From Eutrigla gurnardus (lineage: Eukaryota; Chordata; Actinopteri; Perciformes; Triglidae), in contig OY741279.1 in the NCBI GenBank assembly GCA_963514095.1, forward strand, positions 8,480,822 through 8,544,821: a stretch of 64,000 nt of DNA, given 5' to 3'. A program made the translations under genes and the position numbers. The notes under the pieces were generated by a model, which saw only the letters and a list, made by a program, of their open reading frames with translations, was not told the origin of the DNA and ran no database searches. This document shows, piece after piece, positions 33,901 to 47,600 of this stretch. Within the stretch, counting starts at the first letter, position 1; the number at the start of each line of letters is the position of its first letter.

Positions 33901-36900
33901 CTTTGTAGTTTGGTGGAAGAGTTGTGCGATAGTGTTCTCCATGGTTGTCCCTAAAAGAAATGAAAGTGAGAAATGCTCAGCGGGTCGACGGAATACAAGA
34001 AAGCAGTAAAAAAATAAATTACTCACCGATCTACAGGAAGACTCCTCGCGTTAAAGATCCCATTCACACTTCTCTTTGAACAAAGGAGGATGCTCCTTTA
34101 TCGAATTCCCGTCTTCCCTTTTGACATCATTGTCTGATACGGGATGCTCGTCTTGTTTTGTGGATCCGAAACAGACCGACTGCTACTGGATGGTCATTAA
34201 TCGGTACTTTTGTTCTAGTGTGTCTCCTGGGGAGGCTAATGAATATTTCCTGTCAGGGCAGCGTGAATGAGGTCAGCATTGACATCTGGGATTGTGGAGA
34301 CATGTACCTGCTTGTGTGTTTGTTCATTAACTGATGGAGCCCTAATTAAAAAAGGTGTCAGAATCAGTGTTGTTTGTTCCACTGTCCCTTTTGGCCTCAT
34401 TTAAGAAGCTCAAACAAAACGATAACAGTTTGGAAGAAAACTTTTTGGAACTTCTGTTTCAGGAAACGTAAAACCGACGAGGTGGATGGAGTTTCAAAGA
34501 AACTGAAGAAGGAGGAAGAGGATCAAAATAAGAAGCTGGAGGAGCAGTTAAAGGTATCATTTTCTCCATTTTATTTCCTATTATTGGAGAAAACGTTGCA
34601 ATCTGTTGTGATTCTGTGTGACTATGTTTTTTTTTTTCATGCATCTACAGAACCAAAGCCAGCTGATTTGGGGAATCAAGGACAAGCTGAGGAAGTTTTG
34701 TTCAACCAATGATATGAAGGAGCTGCTGATTGCAAATTCCCAGGAGGTTCCCTCTGGAGAATCGAATGTAGGAGAGCCTCATCTTATCTAACTCCCACTG
34801 TGTGCAAAATGAAACGCCGTTTAAAAGAATCCAGGCAGTTGACGGAGAAAGTGTTTCGTGTGTTTAAACGTCTAAACGCCCCCGTAATACGTGATGCCGT
34901 TGAAGTTGCTGATCCATGATTATCCCGTATGTGTTGTTTAACCGACAGCTGGTGGACTGCCTGGCCGACGGCATGGCTTTTGGTGCTCTTGAGGCCTGTA
35001 AGGAGTGCAAGGGCCAGGTGGTGTTCAAGGGCGATGCTTATTACTGTACGGGGGACATCTCAGCCTGGACAAAGTGTGTGTTCAAAACCCCAACACCCAT
35101 ACGCAAAGACTGGGTCATCCCCAAGGTAGGTCACCTCCTCTCAGGGCTCCCTCTGGTTCTTTATAGCTGCAAGCTAAACCACCACCTGTATCATTTCACA
35201 ATATCCATGTCATTGTCACAAAATACACTGGAGGCATATACAGTAGCAGCTGATTTATCGTTGATTGAGCTAAATCTCTGTTATGTCAGTGGCCGCTGTA
35301 GCAAACGTTGCACTTTGCGGTGGATAAAAATGGAATATCCATACAAGGAGCAATAAAATGCCACATGTTTCTTGTTGGAATTTACCATTTGGAATATTCT
35401 GGCTTTATCATTTTAGGAATTCCACGAAGTTCCCTTCTTGAAAAAATTCAAATTCAAGCGACAGGACAGGGTTTACCCGAAGGAGGCTCCCACCCAAACT
35501 CTCACCCAAGCCAAAGCAGAACCCTTGGCGAGTGCATCCAGTGCCCCGACTGAGCGACTGCCAGAGGGAGCACCTGCAGGTTAGTGAAGACACCTGAAGG
35601 AGCGGGCGTCAGTATCCTGCACATTTTTAAATATTATATAAGACATGGCATACAGTCTTTCCAGAAACAGATTACATGATTCTCCCTGCTGGGATAATTT
35701 GAAACACCAAATTAATACAATTATTTCATGTAATGGTATTATTTTAATGTAATACGTGTGTCTGTCATGTAGACAAACCTCTTACTGGTATGAAACTGTT
35801 GGCTGTGGGAAAGCTGACCAAGAACAAGGACGATCTAAAGGCTTTTGTTGAGGAGCTGGGCGGAAAGATCACCACCGCAGCCAATAAGGCCTCTCTCTGC
35901 CTCAGCACCAAAAGTGAGTCACCAGTCAAAAAAATGCTAAATTACCAATGTGTGGGTAGGAAGTGCCCTCAATGTAAGATTTCCAAAGTTTCTCACTTGT
36001 TTTTGTTTTCACAGAGGAAGTGGAGAAGATGAGTAAGAAGATGGAGGAAGCGAGGGACGCCGGCGTGCGCGTGGTCTCCGAGGATTTCCTCACGGACATC
36101 AAGTCGTCGGGCAAAGCACTCCAGGAACTGGTCTCCCTGCACGCCATCTCACCCTGGGGTGCAGAGGTTAAAGTGGAGACTCCGGCTCCATCGGCGTCCT
36201 CCAAGTCCGGAGCGCTGGCCACCAAGAGCACAGGCAAGGTGAAGGAGGAGGAAGGTAAAGGATGCATATGTTGCTTTTATTACAATGTACTGCTGCTTTT
36301 AACCTACTTATGGGTTTTTCTTTAATCTTTTATGTTTTAGATTGTTGATTAATCTAGACTTGTATTATAGCGTTGGACTGTTTGGTAAATACTTTTACTT
36401 TATTACAGGTGGTAGCAAATCCAAGAAGATGAAACTCACAGTCAAAGGAGGAGCTGCTGTGGATCCAGATTCAGGTAGTCATGAGAACCCTGCGTTGAAA
36501 ACATTTCCTGTCTTTCTAGTTTTTTGTCTTCTGAGCTTGACTGATGATTTTTTATTATTATTTTAGGTCTGGAGAACAGCGCTCATGTCCTGGAGCAGAG
36601 CGGGAAGATGTACAGTGCCACGTTGGGCCTTGTGGACATTGTCAGAGGAACTAACTCCTACTATAAACTGCAGCTGTTGGAGGATGATGTACAGAAACGG
36701 TTAGCCAAATTTCACTTCCTTTTCATTGTTGTTGTGCAGAAGTTCTAAAATAGGACATATTCCACTAGACATCCCATCATTTTCACTTTGTAGGGTGTCT
36801 TGGATTGGTTGATGCAGTGCAGTGGAACTGTTTTATTTTTTCCATAATTGTAGAAATAATAATGATTTGTATCGGAGTAATCATTGTACCGTGACCCATC

Positions 36901-39900
36901 GTTCCTCTTTGTGCAGATACTGGGTGTTCAGGTCATGGGGCAGAGTGGGCACCACCATCGGAGGCAACAAGCTGGACAAGTTTCATGACAAAAACTCCGC
37001 CCTGGACAACTTCCTGGGTGTCTACAAAGAGAAGACGGGCAACAACTGGAGCTCGTCCAACTTCACCAAATATCCCAATAAGTTCTACCCACTGGAGATC
37101 GACTATGGACAGGTGCATACGCTAATACGCACAAAGAGAGATATCAGACGCTGTGTTTCTTTCTGTTTCTGACTGGGTTTTGTTTTCGCTCTGTGGCGGT
37201 CATGTTTGTTGACAGGACGAGGAAGCAGTGAAGAGGCTGACAGCTTCCGCCGGCACCAAGTCCAAGCTGGCCAAGCCCATCCAGGAGCTGATCAAGATGA
37301 TCTTCGATGTAGAGAGCATGAAGAAGGCCATGGTGGAGTTTGAGGTAGGACATTTTAAGTGTGTTAGTTGCAACAAATCTAGTTTTCTTCTGTTATTAAT
37401 AACTAAAAACAGCAGCCTTGATAAATGACAGAATAAAGTAAATACACAGGGGTGATGGTATGGTTTCCCACATACGTATAACGTACCTCTCCTTTCCTGT
37501 CGTCAGATTGACCTCCAGAAGATGCCGCTGGGAAAGCTGAGTAAGAGGCAGATCCAGAGTGCCTATGCTCTCCTCACTGAAGTACAGCAGGTCAGCAATT
37601 AACAACCCCTCCAGGAGGGTTCTCTCACTATTCACCTTTTCTATTAGGAATCCTCTTTGCAGTACTTTGGCTGCAATCTGTCATACGGATACATTTCCTT
37701 CTCCTGCTTCCCTTCAATTCAGTTTAACTTGGTGGTGGATTTGTGACTTTTATCACGAGTATCTTTGCCAAATGTTTAGACTTGATATCTATAGAGCATG
37801 TTCTACTGTAAACATGCAATCTGTTTGTTATTACTTATTTCGTAATTTTGTTTTTATTGTAGGCTGTGTCAGATTCTCTGTCTGAGGCCCAGGTCCTAGA
37901 TCTCTCCAATCGCTTTTACACCCTGATACCACACGACTTTGGTATGAAGAAACCCCCGCTGCTCAACAGCCTGGATTACATTCAAGTAAGAACAGAAATA
38001 CCGTATCCTCGTATCTTTCTTTCTAAATCTATTGAGTATAAATGCATCTTATAGCATCTGCGTGCATCACCGTTCAGGCTAAAGTTCAGATGTTGGACAA
38101 CCTAATGGACATTGAGGTGGCATACAGCCTGCTGAGAGGAGGGGCCCAGGACAATGAACGAGATCCCATCGACATCAACTATGAGAAACTTAAAACCAGG
38201 ATTGAGGTGAGGAGTGTTTCTCCGCCTTTCACTTCTCTCACAGTTATGGGCCTCGCAATGATGATGTATGGAGAGGTTATGTGTGGAAAGATCACAGTAT
38301 GCTGTGTCGCTGTTAATTAACAGGTTGTTGACAAGACTACAGATGAGGCTGAGATCATTACGCAATACGTTAAGAACACCCACGCTGCTACACACAACAC
38401 TTACACACTGGAAGTGCAAGAGGTGAGTCGTCATATTATTATATTATATTATTATTATGTTGTGAATTCTTAGTTTGTATAAACCTTTGTTTGTAATTAT
38501 TGATTCTATAAAAAATGTATATTACTGTTTATACATGCTGTATGTGCCTTTATTACCCTCTCACTGTGTTTTTCAAACTTTATCCCATCTTCTAGATCTT
38601 CAAAATTGTTCGAGAGGGAGAGCGCCAACGATACCGTCCCTTCGAGGAGCTGAACAATCGCCAGCTCCTTTGGCACGGTTCTCGCGCCACCAACTACGCT
38701 GGTATCATGTCTCAGGGTCTTCGCATCGCCCCTCCAGAGGCTCCAGTGGTGAGTTTTTTTTCTTTTTCTTCTTCTTTTGTGGAAACCAAACAACAACTTA
38801 ATTCCTTCACTTTCAGCAATACCTTTCAAATATTGTCATGTTTTTAGTAGATTATTGTCCTGTTGTGTCCTGTGTTACATTGGCTTTTGCTTCATTTTCT
38901 CTAGACTGGTTACATGTTCGGCAAAGGTGTGTACTTCGCTGACATGGTGTCCAAGAGTGCGAACTACTGTCACACCTCCCAATCGGACCCTGTAGGCCTC
39001 CTACTGCTGGCCGAGGTTGCCCTCGGCAACATGTGAGTGACAGAGAGTTCCTGAAAAGGAGACTGAATATCAACCTTTTCTTGTGCTTTCACAACATGTG
39101 ATGATTATGTAAATTAATGTGTTTTTTTTTTTAATGCAGGCATGAATTGAAGAAGGCTTCCCACATTACAAAATTACCTAAGGGCAAGCATAGTGTTAAA
39201 GGTGAGAACACTTCAAATCTTGTGCTGTTTGAGGAATGTTTATGCATAGACATATTTGCTCAAAGGCACAGTGTGTAGGATTTGGTGGCATCTAGCGGTG
39301 AGTTTGCAGATAAAAACCAAAATGAAAACTCCTCCGCCCCCTCCTCCCTTAAGACTGGTAACGCGAGCCGTTATATTGAATTTCTACTAATAGCTCCACC
39401 TAAATCCTACACACTGAGCTCTGTGTTATTTTGCATGGCTTGTTTCATGATTATGATAGAACATTTGGAAACCCCAGTGCTCTGGTTGATAACATGCAAA
39501 TGTTTGGTTTGTATTCTGCTTCAGACTTTAATTCATCGACTTTTTCGCTCTTGCAGGTTTGGGCCGAACTGCTCCTGAACCAAGTGCATCCGTCACTTTG
39601 GACGGGGTTCAAGTGCCTCTGGGAAAGGGATCCAACACGAACATCGATGACACAAGTCTCCTGTACAACGAGTATCCTTTAACGCTCATTTTTCCAAATG
39701 ACCCCACATTTTTCCATATACTTATTTATTTAATAGTTTGTGGGAAAGTGGAAAATCAAATACTTGGTCAATGCAGCTTGTTCTTGACGTTGATTCAACA
39801 TATTTAAGTTAAATTTAATACGTATAATAAATCAGTAATCACTCATTCTTAATGGTGGAGCTCTCGGGTTGGGCTATACTTTTTAGTATGATTGACTGTT

Positions 39901-40312
39901 GGCAAGTTCTCACAACACGGCATCTCGACTCAATTGATTTGTTGCAAAAAGGTAATGGCTGTATTAATGGTGTTCTAACTTCCCGATTATGATGTAGAGC
40001 ACTCGGAGGCACCAACGGTGTTTCATACCAGGAAGGAAATTAGGTGTTCTGACATAAACTGACGCATAAATCCCTCACTCACTGACACTGAATGTTGAGT
40101 TTAAGAAAAAAAAATACAGGAGATTAAACGAAATTCCCTCACTCTCTTTCTGTTCACCTGTAAATCTTATTTTGCCGTGTTGGTCATATTGTCTGTATAG
40201 TGTGGTTTCCTTAACCGCTTCTCCCCCCAGGTACATTGTGTATGATGTGGCCCAGATAAACATGAAGTATCTCCTGAAGATCAAGTTTAACTACCAGACG
40301 TCCCTGTGGTGA
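30946..40312 (+). CDS. parp1: Poly(ADP-ribose) polymerase 1
   Basis: A nuclear enzyme that senses DNA breaks and adds ADP-ribose chains from NAD+. Twenty-three coding exons give 1014 aa, the human length: 30946-31068, 31888-32050, 32148-32263, 32410-32624, 34463-34553, 34651-34767, 34949-35125, 35417-35579, 35773-35913, 36015-36254, 36409-36474, 36567-36699, 36917-37112, 37216-37344, 37507-37590, 37863-37985, 38078-38206, 38324-38422, 38596-38748, 38905-39032, 39140-39201, 39557-39671, 40231-40312. In order: zinc fingers 1 and 2 (CKKC at 22-25), the caspase site DEVD at 211-214 beside basic nuclear-localisation clusters, zinc finger 3, BRCT, WGR, the helical domain and the ART domain. The catalytic triad H862 (LLWHGSR), Y896 (GKGVYFAD) and E988 (LYNEYIVYD) falls at the human numbers. 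The gene is intact. Intron 4 (32625-34462) hosts a GPCR gene on the other strand, and an intron near 39.3 kb holds a MITE. Confidence 0.98.
32685..32740 (+). repeat. Fragment of abundant fish retroposon
   Basis: GGGCATTTAGCAGATGCTTT followed by CCAAAGCGACTTACAATAGG is a motif seen very often in fish genomes as part of an interspersed repeat. Only about 55 bases remain. It lies between parp1 exon 4 and the end of the antisense GPCR. Confidence 0.5.
32833..33942 (-). CDS. Adenosine-receptor-like GPCR, nested in parp1
   Basis: A seven-helix receptor of 369 aa in one uninterrupted coding exon, minus strand, inside parp1 intron 4. Family evidence: VTNYFLVSLAVADI in helix 2, TQSSIFSLLAVAVERY in helix 3, YMVYFNFFVCVL in helix 5, CWIPLHVINC in helix 6 and LSHANSAVNPFLYAY in helix 7. 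These last resemble A2-type receptors most. The adenosine-contact Asn (HVIN) and His (LSHANS) are kept, as is the Phe of the second outer loop. The loop Glu is replaced by Val and the DRY motif is ERY. The N-terminal tail is long (about 46 residues) with NxS/T sites. The C-tail is short, unlike the long tail of A2A. The start at 33942 follows an acceptor TTCTTTTAG, so upstream codons are intronic. The ligand is likely adenosine with coupling to cAMP levels, by inference. An alternative start is the Met at residue 47. Confidence 0.88.
   Translation of the reverse strand: MENTIAQLFHQTTKPSHRSSPFQNSSTPSFSNTTSSLPPPPPVDSLMSPNVAYMAAELVIASLSAIGNVLVCAAVGLNRKLRTVTNYFLVSLAVADICVGTIAIPCAILTDVGLPRHNLYLCVLLLSVLIMFTQSSIFSLLAVAVERYVAIFMPFRYQVLMTPRNAALVILTTWLLAFLIGLVPLMGWHKTPPDSGYCFFVLVVDMTYMVYFNFFVCVLTPLVIMFVIYARIFVAVKRQARRIASERSGREERQTRAAAKMRREMKTATSLFLVLFLFTSCWIPLHVINCFLLLCPHCPVPFELLLTAIILSHANSAVNPFLYAYTMTAFRDAFKAIFMCCTVPGDRGASNAASGNDRERAAAQNTPRH
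33951..34026 (-). other. 76-base 5' UTR intron of the nested GPCR
   Basis: On the minus strand the donor GATCG|GTGAGT (exon end at 34027) and acceptor CATTTCTTTTAG (next exon from 33950) bound 76 bases just upstream of the GPCR start codon. This supports a real, spliced transcript rather than a chance frame or a fresh retrocopy. Confidence 0.6.
39269..39416. mobile_element. MITE in a parp1 intron
   Basis: CAGTGTGTAGGATTT at the left and its exact inverse AAATCCTACACACTG at the right enclose a 148-base element containing GGCATCTAGCGGTGAG, typical of an abundant fish MITE. No target-site duplication was clear. It sits in the intron before the exon at 39557. Confidence 0.75.
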
Positions 40313-40983
40313 GAGGGGGGCTGTGTCCAATCCATCTCCAGTGAAAACTAATGCCACTGTTGCCTCCAACTGCTCGGGCTTTTCATTCTCTGCAACAGAA
40401 CATGTTTGGCAAAGGAGTGATGCTCTACCATGCTTAACAACGGTCAATGGAAATCTCTAGTCACTTTATTGATCTTTCATCAGGTTTATTAGCTGCCAGT
40501 CTTCCTTAGTAACACATTAGGTAGTTAAATACCTACTTCAGAGTTGCTCATAAATAAGACAGTAATATAGTGGGTTAGGCACGATGCATACGTTTAGAAA
40601 TGGAACATGCAAAAATGTCTGTAGTTTTCTGTTTTGCGATGGTTATCTTGACTCTTTAACAAACCTTAAGTTGACAAGGTTTAGGACTACACATTTAGGA
40701 GTTTTGAGTTGTGAACGACCAAGCTGCAGACGTACACCAAACCAGTAGCCGCCGAGATGAACGTTAGACTGTTGGGTAAAAACTGTACAAGGTTTGACAT
40801 GTGTATATATATTTGTTTTGTCGTTTGTCTCTGAAGCTTGTCTTTTCTTTTTTCATTTGCCGAAAAATGAACAATGCGGTTAGTATTCACGCAAAGTATT
40901 CTGTAAAAGAAGCAACTGTCATGGTATGTGGTTCACCTTTTTTTTTCTTTTCTTCTTAGTATTTTTGTTGTTACCTGAAAAAC

Positions 40984-40989
40984 AATAAA
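40984..40989 (+). other. parp1 polyadenylation signal
   Basis: AATAAA about 670 bases after the parp1 stop. It is the best canonical signal before the lin9 promoter. Confidence 0.7.
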
Positions 40990-41645
40990 ATGTTATCAAA
41001 ATGTCACGCCTGCGTTTGGGAATAATTATTTTTCTGCCACTGCATGTTGGATCCAATTTAAATTTTGGATTTTATTGTAAGTGTAAATTTGCATTTTCAA
41101 AGTGAAAATACACCTGTGGGCAGGTCACAGACCAGGGTCAGACCTGGCAGGACTTCTTCAGCGGGGCTTGGGCTTGAAACTGGACATTTAAGCATCAGAA
41201 CCGTGTATACACAATAATAACTACACATTTGAAAGAGGCTAGTGTAATTTTACTAGCTATATTTTTCTGTGTTTAACTGTTAAAATAACTCGCACCTGCA
41301 AGAACATTTTTAAACCCAAATAAAGCATTTCCCAATGAATGTCATTAAAGAAAACGTTTATTTTTGACAGTAGGTTATGACAGTGAAGGGATGCTGAGTG
41401 CCTACTGGCTTCCAGGTCTGCTTATAATACGTTTTCCGAGCATGTCCCGTCACAGTTTTTACGGAAAGTCGGATTTATATTAAGTGAATATAGTTGTTTG
41501 TATGTTTATATAATATAAAGTGATAATTTGGCCATCGGTTGGATAAACTAGAGGGTTTTTATTTCTCAAATCGCCCTCCAGATAGTGTCCCGACCCAGAA
41601 TGCAATTTGACAAGGTCTTTGAAAAAGCGGCGCGGCTGATTCAAG

Positions 41646-44600
41646 ATGGCGGAGATGGACCAGCTGTTAGACGAGAGTGAGTAACAACAAAAAATTCAAG
41701 GAGTTTTGCATTGTAAACACGCAGCGGCTCCGTGGTGATAAAATGCACATTAAGTGACAAACTGCCGTCGTTGTCCATGTAATGGATATCTTAAGTTTTT
41801 GGGCAGAGTTTATAAAGTCATTTTTAGACGCCAAGGGATGCCGGTCTGTCCAAGTCAGCTAACGCTTGTTAGCACGAGAAGCTAACCATAGCTAATGTTG
41901 GGAGTTGAGCAAGTTACTTTAGCCCCAACTGGGTAAACAAATAACGTTAGCTTAGCCACGAGCTAACGCCTGCTAGCCGTGGATCATAAGTAGCAATAAC
42001 AAAGGGACTACCATGACGTTTCTCTTACCAAAGTACACACACTAGCTAACAGCAATCTGTTTTGTTGGTTAATAACGTTCGTTATTTTTAAGTCTCCCGG
42101 AGCACCTTCCGGTATATTTAACGTTCGTTAGCTGTGGTAGACGTTACGTGGTAACGCGTTGTGTGTCGTTCTGACAGGCTGGTGAAGGGGAAACTAGCCG
42201 GGGTGTTTCGGCTATCATCAGCTGAAATAGTCATTTCGGTCGATGGGAACGTAGTTCGTAAGATAGTGTAACGTTAGCTCGTGTAGCCCATCTTGTGGAT
42301 CTCTGTCCAGTTCATGTCATGCCCGTGCTTGACAGCTCAAATGTGGGGATTAAGGCCTAACTGACTGCGTTAGCTATACCGAACTTCAGTTACTCTCCCC
42401 GGCTGCTGTCACTGTTTCTCATAGACTGCAGCGATGTGAAGACGGTTTCTTTGATGCCCAAAATAAACTCAAAACGAAAGAGAATGGCCTGGTTAGCTTT
42501 TTATTTTATAGTAAAATATTAACAGTTAGTATTATGCCATTAGTTTGTGTCTGTGTGTGTGTTACTGTAACGTTAAATTGATGTGTCCTCTTTCTCAGGC
42601 TCCTCAGCAGAGGCACTTGTCAGCCTCAAAGGTATGTAGGCTGTATCTTTATTTATCTTTCTGTACATCTGTTCTTGGCACTGTGTAAGTATATTGGGAA
42701 CTCGCATACTTAGCCTTCTGTATGACGCTCTGTATGAGTTCATTTTCCTATACTTTCTACCACTGCACATTTGTCCCCATATTGGGAAAGATACCAAATC
42801 TGTCAAGACATGTAAGAAAATTATCTATTCCAGTTTCTGAATGTACACGTTCTGTTATTTGAGAATTGGTTTGAGTGTAGCATTTGATAATATGAATCTC
42901 ACTGGGGTCTTGTATCAGGTGTGCTAACTCTATTTTAACATCCATTGTTGTTGTTTTTGTTGTTTTTTTTAATAGAAGGCAGTTTGTCCAACACTCTGAA
43001 TGAAAAGAACAGCTTCCCAAGAGCTCACAACACCAGGGGACGACATTCGTCCCTCACAATGGACACAGTATGAGACATTTTTAAACTTATGAAGAGAAAG
43101 CAATGCAGGAGCTTCTGTTATACACATGAATGAGTGCTATACTATACTAAGAATATTACGTACATAAGTTAGTTTATATGATGTCATGATCTATAATACA
43201 AACCTCAGCTTCAAAATTGATGATTCAGACATTACCTAAACTAAAATTTGAGGAGAACCCATCAACCCCACAAAATAGTTTGCATTTGCAGGGCGAATGT
43301 ATTGAATTTAATTAATAAATGCTTTGGAATTTGGAAAAAGTTTTAAAACAGTACCCTCATATACATGTTTTCACTCCTCTTAGCTTGAGAACAGAAAACA
43401 TTGGAACTTGTTTTTTTATTGCAGGATTTATGATCTATATTTCCAATGTTTATTCTGCAAATTACAGTAGAAATATGATCTTTCCAGTGTGAATTTCACA
43501 ATTTTTAACCTATTTTTAAGAAGGAAGTCTCTTCGCTATCTTGTTCACAAGAGATCCGTGTCACAGTAATGTCATAAAAAGTTTACAACATTCACATAGA
43601 GCGCATTTGGACCTGAGAGGCATGATGGTGAGTGTGATTGTTTAAAACCAATAGGCTTCACAGATAGGAGTAGTTTAATGACATTGTCTGTTACTCAGTA
43701 ATTAAGGGTTTGGCATTTGATATGTAAGTGTTGTTGTTGATTATATGGTGTCCATTGATGATCTTATCAGTCGCAGTTAAGTGTTCAACTTTTATCCACA
43801 TTTGTCCTTCCAGCCAACACGGAGCTCAAAGAGGAGCCGTTTGTTTCGGGAGGAGGATGACTCGCCCCAGCAGCGTCTCCCTTCCAGATCCCCTCGGAGG
43901 AGCCAAAGGGTCAGCACCACACCACAGGTGAAGACCATGAAAGCGATTCATAGTGATTGGAACCCTTTTCTATTCTCTAACTTGTCATTGAGCCTACCTT
44001 TGCTGGTATTAGATTAAAGTAGCATAGAGTAAAACTTGAAAGCATACCATTGCTACTCCTTTACAAGCAGGTACTGAAGTAAACTCTGAAATACTGAAGC
44101 AAGCCTTTTTAAAAATACTGCGTCCTTGTTGAGCGACTCAAATAAGAATTACTTTATAACTTGGTTGCCGGAATAAGAAGTTCTAAAAGTGGATCTTTTG
44201 TGGGAAATTGTATCTATGCAGCTGCCTTGCGTAATGGAAGAATACATGAGAATTAAAGTAGGATGGGTTATCCTACATTACATATCCTACATTAATTCTA
44301 AAGGTTGTTATTTTTCAGAATACATATGAGCCTGTACACGGAATGAATGTTTTTTAATGTTTTGCTTTACAGAAATGTTCTAATGTGGTGACACCAGATA
44401 AGAAGGCATCCCAGAAAATAGGGCTGAGATTAAGAAACCTCCTTAAACTACCCAAAGCTCACAAATGGTGCATTTATGAATGGTTCTATTCCAATATTGA
44501 CAGGTAATGTCTCACTTTTACATTCAGAAGAAGTGTTTGATTCATTTTAATCCAGAAGTGCTTCTTGATCATCTATTTGCATTTAACACAGAAATCAGAA

Positions 44601-47600
44601 ATGTGTTGTGTTAACTATGTTGCATATTATTCCTTTATTTTCCAGGCCTCTCTTTGAGGGTGACAATGAATTCTGCCTGTGTCTCAAGGAGTCTTTTCCC
44701 AATTTGAAAACAAGAAAGTTGACGCGGGTTGAGTGGGGAACAATCAGGAGACTGATGGGGAAACCTCGGCGGTATGCTGTATTCTTTAAGCTTTGTGCCT
44801 CTGCACACCCCTTTCATTCGTGCTTGTCTCTTTAAATTAAACCTTCAGAGTATATGAAATAGTTTTCTATATTTTTTTCCTGGTCAAACAAAAACTTTAA
44901 AGTTGTTATAGCATTATCCTTTGTGGTCCCATCCAGGTGTTCATCAGCATTCTTTGCTGAGGAGCGGACAGCGCTGAGACAGAAGAGGCAGAAGATGCGC
45001 CTGCTGCAGCAAAGAAAACTGTCTGACGTGTCCAACTGCAAAGACCTTCCAGATGAAATCCCTCTGCCACTCATCATAGGAACCAAAGTCACTGGTAAGA
45101 TGTTTGAAATGTACGCACACCACTGTCAACTGCTAGACAGCTCTGGTTAAATGTTGTGCTGTTATGAAAAACCTAAACCATCACACACCTGCATTCACTC
45201 GTGTGTAAATTGGCAGATATGGGAATTCAAACCCATTACCACAAGTAAAGATGTCCCACGCTCATCTGAACAGTACTGGCAAATTTAATTTGGTTCCACA
45301 GCTCGACTCCGTGGCGTCCATGACGGGTTGTTCACAGGGCAGATTGATGCTGTCGACACCAGCGCTGCCACCTATCGTGTCACCTTTGACCGCAGTGGTC
45401 TGGGAACACACACTGTGCCTGACTACGAAGTCCTGGTAAGCATTGCCTTTCACCTTGCTAACATAACAGACAACAACTTTAGTTTCTAGTTTTTAGTTCA
45501 TGTTCATTATAATCATTTAAAATGTAACAAAAACAAAGATGGACAATAGCTGTACTAAAGCAATGTGATGTTACAGTCTTAAACATCCAATGTTGATTGT
45601 GTTTTCCAGAGCAATGAGCCCAATGAGACCATGCCCATTTCAGCCTTTGCACAGAAGCATCGGATATCACGCTATATGCAGAACGTCATGACTCCGCCTA
45701 GAGGGCCTTACCCATCTGCTACCACTCCTGTCCTTATGGTACCATAACCATATCACAGATATACACGTGCTGCTTCATCATCACGCTTGTGACAATAATA
45801 TTTTGTTATGGTTTGAACCTACGTTGGCTGTTTAGGTTTATCTACTGCAACAGATATACTCCTCAGATGGTTTTGGTCAACAAGCACTGTAAATGTATTT
45901 AGATATGCTAGTCAGTGGTGGGATTTACTGTATGGGGACAGTTTAGACATTGTTAAATAAAGTCATAATAGAAAAAATATATTTGTAGTTGAATATTCTG
46001 AATCTCTGCCTCCTGGATTTCTTATGAAGATAAATAACCGGATTGTCCATTTTTTAAATGACAGGACAATGACCCTCTTATCAACCAGTCACCATGGAAA
46101 AACAAACTCCCTGGTGCTGAGGGAGATACTCTGGGAGGATTTCCTGTCAAGTTCCTTGTCCAAGTGGTAAATAATTCCTGCTGAACAGAATACTGAAATT
46201 AATCCTAAAACCTTTAATGCTTTGTTTTAACAAATTCTTTATCTTAACAAATGATCTGTCTTATTTGTTAAATGACCAGACAAGGCTGTCCAAGATCCTC
46301 ATGATCAAGAAAGAGCACATCAAGCACTTGAAAGAAATGAACACAGAAGCAGAGAAACTGGTACAATATACATGTTTTTTATTTCCTTCAAAGCCTATTA
46401 AATGATTAAGAAGCATTCATCAAGCCTAAACTGAAACTATACTTTGTTTTTGTGTTCAGAAGTCGTACTCGATGCCTATCGACCTTGAATTCCAGAAGCG
46501 ATATGCCACCACGGTGCTTGAGCTCGAACAGCTCAATAAAGATCTTAACAAGGTGCTCCACGAAGTCCAGCAGTTCTGTTGTGATGTAAGTCAAAAGATA
46601 CACTTCATTCTCACTAATTATTGCCCTTGAAGCGTGGTTGTAACATTTCATGCCTTGCTCTGATATTCCCACCATCTCAGTTAATAGTAGACATGGGACT
46701 ATTTGAAAAAGTCATGGCATGATTATCCTGAGCAAAATAATTGTGATTTCCCATATTGTCCTGATTATCATCAAAATATACTAAAACATACTGGAATTAC
46801 TTTACCTTACATTTCGTTAAGAAACTAATATTTTCATCCATCCCGTCCATCCAGCTTGCTCCAGATCAGGGCATGGTTCCAGCGGACCACCCCACAGAGC
46901 TACGGCGGCGTTGTGAAGACGAAGCCCAGCAGATGGTGCAGCTCAGCAACTCGCTGAAGGATGGACAGCAGAATGCGACAAACCCCAGCTTCACACACCT
47001 CATCTCCCACCTCACTGCTCTGTTGCTACAGATCAAGGTAGAGTCTTAAGTAAATGCTCACCTGGTGTCTGCCTTCATTCCTGCTCACTGTTCAATACTC
47101 AATTTTGCCTAATTTGTTTCAGTGTCTGGCAGATGGAGGCGACCTGAATTCGTTTGAGTTTAAATCGCTAACAGACTCCCTTAATGACATCAAGGCATCG
47201 ATCGATCCCTCCAACCTCAGGTAAAACTACCCTCCAGCGTCTCTAACTATACTTCCTTATGCCTAGTTCATTCTACGTGACTGTAGTTTTGATTGCGAAT
47301 TGATGCTGAATCGCTTTGTGTTAACTGTTAAGAGATGCGAGTTGGAAGGCTTGCAGGTGCACCAGAGATGCATTCCAGATGTCTAGCAAGCTAAATATCT
47401 GGACCTGGTGGGCAGTCTTTCAGGGAGCTACAACCATTGAGTGTATTGATGGGAACCCAAAGGAGTGCAGTGTGGAATTTGGTGCACGCATATTGAGGCG
47501 GGTCTTCACATGCACACAGTAACTGATCTAAATAGGGGAAATAGTAAACAGGCTTTTTTATGAACACGATAACATCATCAACAAGCATCAGTCCGTGTCA

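Noticed and set aside
33943..34026. 28 extra N-terminal residues for the GPCR
   Set aside because: They cross the acceptor TTCTTTTAG and lie in the predicted 5' UTR intron.
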